A stretch of DNA of 64,000 nucleotides. Origin: Erythrobacter aurantius. GTDB lineage: Bacteria; Pseudomonadota; Alphaproteobacteria; Sphingomonadales; Sphingomonadaceae. The position numbers and the translations under genes are program-made. Below, in pieces: positions 60,953 to 64,000 of this stretch (the first letter of the stretch is position 1; each line of letters opens with the position of its first letter). The DNA is taken from positions 1,054,001 to 1,118,000 of the forward strand of contig NZ_CP090949.1 of the NCBI RefSeq assembly GCF_023823125.1, read 5' to 3'. A model generated the notes under the pieces. That model was not told where the DNA came from. It ran no database searches and was given only the letters and a program-made list of their open reading frames with translations.

Positions 60953-61576
60953 TCAGTTCGAGGCCGCGAGCCCCTGCATCCGCTTGAGATAGCGCGCGAG
61001 CACGTCGATCTCGAGATTGACCTCGTCGCCTTCCGCGAGATCGCCGAGCGTCGTCACCTGCGCAGTGTGCGGAATGATGTTGAGCATGAAGTCGCAGGTC
61101 TTGTCAGGCCGGTCGCGCACATCGTTGACGGTCAGCGAGACGCCATCGACGGTGATCGAGCCTTTTTCGGCGATGAACGGCGCCATGTCCGCACGGGTGC
61201 GGATCGCGATGCGCCAGCTGTCCCCGACCTGGGATGACTTCACCACCGCACCGACGGAATCGACATGGCCGGTGACGATGTGGCCGCCCAGTTCATCCCC
61301 GACGCGCAGGCTCGGCTCGATATTGATGCGCGCGCCTTCGGCCCACATGCCCTTGCGCGTGCGGCTGACAGTTTCACCGGATACATCGACATCGAACCAC
61401 GCATCGCCCGCCGAACCGCCGCGCTCCACCACTGTCAGGCAGACGCCTGAACAGGCGATCGAGGCGCCAATGTCGATCCGTGCCGGATCAAGCGGGGCGG
61501 CAATGCGCAGGCGCAAATCCCCGCGCTGCTCTGCCTTGGTGATGGTGCCTATGGCGGTGACGATGCCGGTGAACAT
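60953..61576 (-). CDS. ribE: Riboflavin synthase, alpha chain
   Basis: This 207-residue enzyme joins two molecules of 6,7-dimethyl-8-ribityllumazine to give riboflavin. It starts with the family hallmark MFTGIV and has two similar lumazine-binding halves. The first has IGASIACSGVCLTVVERG and the second GSITVDGVSLTVNDV, with GGHIVTGHVDSVG between them. The length is normal. It lies 11 bases after ribD on the minus strand, so the two form an operon. Confidence 0.95.
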   Translation of the reverse strand: MFTGIVTAIGTITKAEQRGDLRLRIAAPLDPARIDIGASIACSGVCLTVVERGGSAGDAWFDVDVSGETVSRTRKGMWAEGARINIEPSLRVGDELGGHIVTGHVDSVGAVVKSSQVGDSWRIAIRTRADMAPFIAEKGSITVDGVSLTVNDVRDRPDKTCDFMLNIIPHTAQVTTLGDLAEGDEVNLEIDVLARYLKRMQGLAASN

Positions 61577-61587
61577 GGCTGCTCCTG

Positions 61588-62535
61588 TTAACGGGTTCGC
61601 AGATAGGCGCTGAAACTGTCGCTGCCAAGCTGGCGGGTCTCCGCCATTTCCCAGCGGCCGTGGGACTGTGAAAGATCGTCAAGTCCCATGCCGCCAACCG
61701 CGCGCAGCCCGTCCCCGATCAGGATCGGTGCGCGGTAGATGTGCAGTTCGTCGACAAGGTCCGCCATCAGGAAGCTGGCGGCAGCGCCCGCTCCCCCTTC
61801 GACGTAGAGATACTGGACGCCATCGAGCGCCGCGATCTGATCGGGACGATTGATGACGCGGAAACCGTCGGGCGCGACACCGCGTGACAGCAGCACCTTG
61901 TCGGGACTCCGCGCTTCGAGGCCGGGCAGGCGAACATCGAGCCGGGGACGATCCGCCCGCCATGTTGCCCCGCCGACAAGGATCGCGTCATGCCGTGCGC
62001 GCTGGGCATGAACATGGGCGCGGGCAGTCTTTCCGGTGATCCACTGGCTCGTTCCGTCCGCCATCGCGATGCAGCCATCAAGGCTCATCGCCAGCTTCAG
62101 CGTGACGCGGGGGCGGCCCATTGCGGCGCGGGTGAGATAGCCGGAAAGGCTGCGGCGCGATGCCTCATCATTGAGGATCTCGACAGCGATCCCGGCCCGT
62201 TCGATCCGCCTTGCGCCTTGCCCGGCGGTACGCGGATCGGGATCGCTCTGGCCGATCACCACGCGGGAAGGGCGCGCCGCAATGACAAGATCGGTGCACG
62301 CCGGGCCGCGGGTGGATTCATGCGCGCATGGCTCCAAAGTGACATAGAGCGTTGCACCGCGTGCCGCTCCAGGGGCAAGCCCGGCCAGTGCGACCGCTTC
62401 CGCGTGGGGCCGTCCGCCTGCATTCGTCCAGCCGCGAGCAAGGACGCGGGCGTCTTCCACCAGCAATGCGCCGACGCCCGGATTGGGTCGACTGATCGGG
62501 CGTGCACGCGCGGCAAGGCGCGCGGCAGAGGCCAT
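61588..62535 (-). CDS. ribD: Bifunctional riboflavin deaminase/reductase RibD
   Basis: This 315-residue bifunctional enzyme catalyses two early steps of riboflavin synthesis. The N-terminal deaminase has the zinc site HAEAVAL (about 43) and PCAHESTRGPAC (about 68-79). The C-terminal reductase has LKLAMSLDGCIAMADGTSQWITG (about 146) and VGGATWRADRPRL, and ends with VDELHIYRAPILIGDG. It probably receives its substrate from GTP cyclohydrolase II, which is not in the window. It is translated upstream of ribE with an 11-base gap. Confidence 0.94.
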   Translation of the reverse strand: MASAARLAARARPISRPNPGVGALLVEDARVLARGWTNAGGRPHAEAVALAGLAPGAARGATLYVTLEPCAHESTRGPACTDLVIAARPSRVVIGQSDPDPRTAGQGARRIERAGIAVEILNDEASRRSLSGYLTRAAMGRPRVTLKLAMSLDGCIAMADGTSQWITGKTARAHVHAQRARHDAILVGGATWRADRPRLDVRLPGLEARSPDKVLLSRGVAPDGFRVINRPDQIAALDGVQYLYVEGGAGAAASFLMADLVDELHIYRAPILIGDGLRAVGGMGLDDLSQSHGRWEMAETRQLGSDSFSAYLRTR

Positions 62536-62564
62536 CCATTCGGCATCGGTGGGAACTGAAGCGG

Positions 62565-63044
62565 CTATGACCCGGTGCTTTCCTGCGGGGGCGTCTCGCT
62601 CCCGACATTTTCGCCTGTACGCCCGAACATCGCGTCGCGTCGCGCCTGCTCCGCCGCTTCTTCGGCAGCTCGGCGTTCGTCCGCTCGCCGTTCGATCTCG
62701 TCCACGTCCATGCCTGCGGCGGCGCCCAAGGCCTTGTAGAGTTCGCGCTTGCGTTGGGCGAGGTCGGCCTCCGCTGCCTCGCGCAACTCCTTCACTTCCT
62801 GATTTTCGATGTTCGAGGCGACGATTTCCTCATCGCTGCGATCAGGATCGAAAGTGGTGATGTAAGTGATCCGCGGGCGTTCGGGCGCCTTGTAGGATGT
62901 TTCCCCCGCCAACCAGTACAGGATCAACGCAAACGGCGCCATCGAGGCCAGCAGGATGGGCCAGCGATAGGGGTTTGGCTTCCGGAACTCTGCCCAGAAA
63001 TCAAGTATGCCCGGCTTGGGATTGAAGCGCGATTTGGAAAGCAT
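62565..63044 (-). CDS. Membrane-anchored coiled-coil hypothetical protein
   Basis: This 159-residue protein has one membrane segment near residues 29-45 (PILLASMAPFALILYWLA). A mainly charged, probably coiled-coil region follows (KELREAAEADLAQRKRELYKAL, then EIERRADERRAAEEAAEQARRD). I do not recognise a function. It is placed just upstream of ribD on the same strand, 30 bases apart, and could be in the same transcript. The basic residues before the helix suggest that the C-terminal coiled part is outside the cytoplasm. Confidence 0.75.
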   Translation of the reverse strand: MLSKSRFNPKPGILDFWAEFRKPNPYRWPILLASMAPFALILYWLAGETSYKAPERPRITYITTFDPDRSDEEIVASNIENQEVKELREAAEADLAQRKRELYKALGAAAGMDVDEIERRADERRAAEEAAEQARRDAMFGRTGENVGSETPPQESTGS

Positions 63045-63092
63045 CGCTGCAATATAGGGGCGCCCGCCGCATGAGGCGAGTCGCTTGTTGGT

Positions 63093-63665
63093 TCAGGGGT
63101 ATTCGACGCTGATCGGAATGCGACCGCGCAAATTCCCGCTCGCCTTGGTTTCGGCGTCGATGACCAGCGTGCCAGAGAAGCGGAACTGGATCTGGCCGTC
63201 GGCGTCGAGCGTGGGAAACCCTTCGAGGTCGGTGACGAAATCTCGGAGCGTCGCATTGCCACCGGACGGATCGCGCATGGCGATTTCTCCGGGGAGGGCG
63301 ACGACAATCTGTTCGAATGGTGCGCCGGTGATCGTTGCCCGTCCCGTGACTGGCATTCCGCCGAGATCGTCAATGTCGCCGGTTGGATATTTCTGTCCGG
63401 TATCAAGATCGAGCACGACCTGCCCGGCGCCACTTCCCAGCAGCACGAGCCGCCCGAAATCGACATCGCTTTCGATCGTGATGGTCAACCGCTGGCAGTT
63501 TCGGTTCTTGTTGCCGTTGCCGTTCTGATTGCCATTGCCGCGGCAACCGGGCGGGAGGTCGCAATTGGGGCAATTGCCTTGCGCGCGCAGCGGCGCTTCC
63601 GCTCCGGCAAGGCCGGTCAGAACAAGGCCAAAGGCGGCCAACGCAAAGGCGAGCGCCCTAAACAT
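63093..63665 (-). CDS. DUF4402 domain exported protein
   Basis: This 190-residue protein has a signal peptide (MFRALAFALAAFGLVLTGLA, cleavage near LRAQG). An Asn/Gly-rich segment with Cys residues follows (NCPNCDLPPGCRGNGNQN), and then a DUF4402-type beta domain from about residue 60 (TITIESDVDFGRLVLLGSGAGQVVLDLDTG). DUF4402 proteins are envelope or pilin-like secreted proteins with no established activity. It ends with RIPISVEYP, typical for the family. Confidence 0.83.
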   Translation of the reverse strand: MFRALAFALAAFGLVLTGLAGAEAPLRAQGNCPNCDLPPGCRGNGNQNGNGNKNRNCQRLTITIESDVDFGRLVLLGSGAGQVVLDLDTGQKYPTGDIDDLGGMPVTGRATITGAPFEQIVVALPGEIAMRDPSGGNATLRDFVTDLEGFPTLDADGQIQFRFSGTLVIDAETKASGNLRGRIPISVEYP

Positions 63666-63733
63666 GGGGTGGAAATTAACCGAACAGGGTTAACGAAAGG
63701 CTACGTGTTAAGCCGAGGTGCCTAGGCTGGAGG

Positions 63734-64000
63734 TTACCCGAAGCTGGCGTAGAGCGACCGGCCATTATCCTTCAGCCAGCGGTCGGCCTTGCGGATGTTG
63801 TCGTCGTAAATCTCTTCCAGCAATGCGTGGAAGGCCGGGCTGTGATCAAAATGGACGAGATGGGCCACTTCATGCGCGACCACTGAACGCCGCACGAAAT
63901 CCGGAGCCTGCACCAGCCGCCAGTTGAGCCGGATGCGCGACTTGTCCGAACAGCTGCCCCAGCGCCGCTGCGCCCGCGACAGCGCGACCGGCACCGGATC
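63734..64000 (-). CDS. YgjP-like zinc metallopeptidase (5' truncated)
   Basis: The C-terminal 88 codons of a YgjP/DUF45 (M48-like) metallopeptidase run to the window edge and beyond. The zinc-binding helix HEVAHLVHFDHS is visible, with the RWGSCS segment before it and DNIRKADRWLKDN near the end. The frame continues past 64000, so the start and the N-terminal part are not in the window. There is no sign of damage in the visible part. Confidence 0.88.
   Translation of the reverse strand, partial: DPVPVALSRAQRRWGSCSDKSRIRLNWRLVQAPDFVRRSVVAHEVAHLVHFDHSPAFHALLEEIYDDNIRKADRWLKDNGRSLYASFG

Overview
The window reads as chromosomal DNA of an alphaproteobacterium, most likely a sphingomonad of the Erythrobacter type. 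The basis is the GC-rich coding style, a DUF1134 protein, a DUF4402 protein, large TonB receptors and the way the ribD-ribE genes are arranged. This is inferred from protein style only, because no 16S rRNA or other marker gene is present.

Layout. (1) 1-16608 is backbone-like. It holds the end of a response regulator with its histidine kinase, a small lipoprotein and a secreted TPR-CHAT protease-like protein. A tightly overlapping five-gene minus-strand operon follows (DUF4132, MoxR AAA ATPase, DUF5682, VWA, SWIM), in the same gene order as the E. coli yehI-L-M-P-Q cluster, and then a secreted alpha/beta hydrolase. (2) 16781-50411 is accessory DNA. Three direct copies of the 3' end of a tRNA-Ser(GCT) gene (16799, 35107, 50397) mark two genomic islands inserted in tandem at the intact tRNA-Ser (50398-50488). 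Each island has a tyrosine integrase at its tRNA-proximal end.

Island 1 (about 16.8-35.1 kb) has a catabolic/uptake cluster: DadA-like oxidase, M81 (MlrC-like) peptidase, TetR regulator, TonB receptor, MFS carrier and ornithine-cyclodeaminase-like enzyme. Two identical 20-bp palindromic operators lie in its two divergent promoter regions. The island also carries a MobC/MobF mobilisation module without a type IV secretion system, and a Hachiman defence pair (hamA, hamB). Its integrase is broken by one in-frame amber codon.

Island 2 (about 35.1-50.4 kb) carries an AlpA-type regulator overlapping an unusual reverse transcriptase (YSDN in place of YxDD), a PD-(D/E)XK-like protein and a type I restriction-modification operon (hsdM, small ORF, hsdS, DUF4268, hsdR). 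It continues with an unrecognised protein, a PPP-type phosphatase, an ADP-ribosylglycohydrolase, an EEP nuclease/phosphatase, a small ORF and an intact integrase. Five copies of a 14-bp palindrome, consensus TGMMCCCGGGKKCA, occur in this island and I found none elsewhere in the window. Two of them bracket the PD-(D/E)XK gene and one sits at the AlpA/RT junction. I consider this the strongest unexplained signal here.

(3) 50489-64000 is backbone again: a DUF1134 protein, an amino acid aminotransferase, a GNAT acetyltransferase and an HTH protein divergent from a tandem pair of very large curlin-repeat secreted proteins. The curlin genes share a 28-bp upstream block with an ATAAG-N8-CTTAT dyad at nearly the same distance from their start codons. 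An OmpA-family protein, riboflavin genes ribD-ribE, a membrane-anchored hypothetical protein, a DUF4402 protein and the end of a YgjP/M48-type metallopeptidase complete the window.
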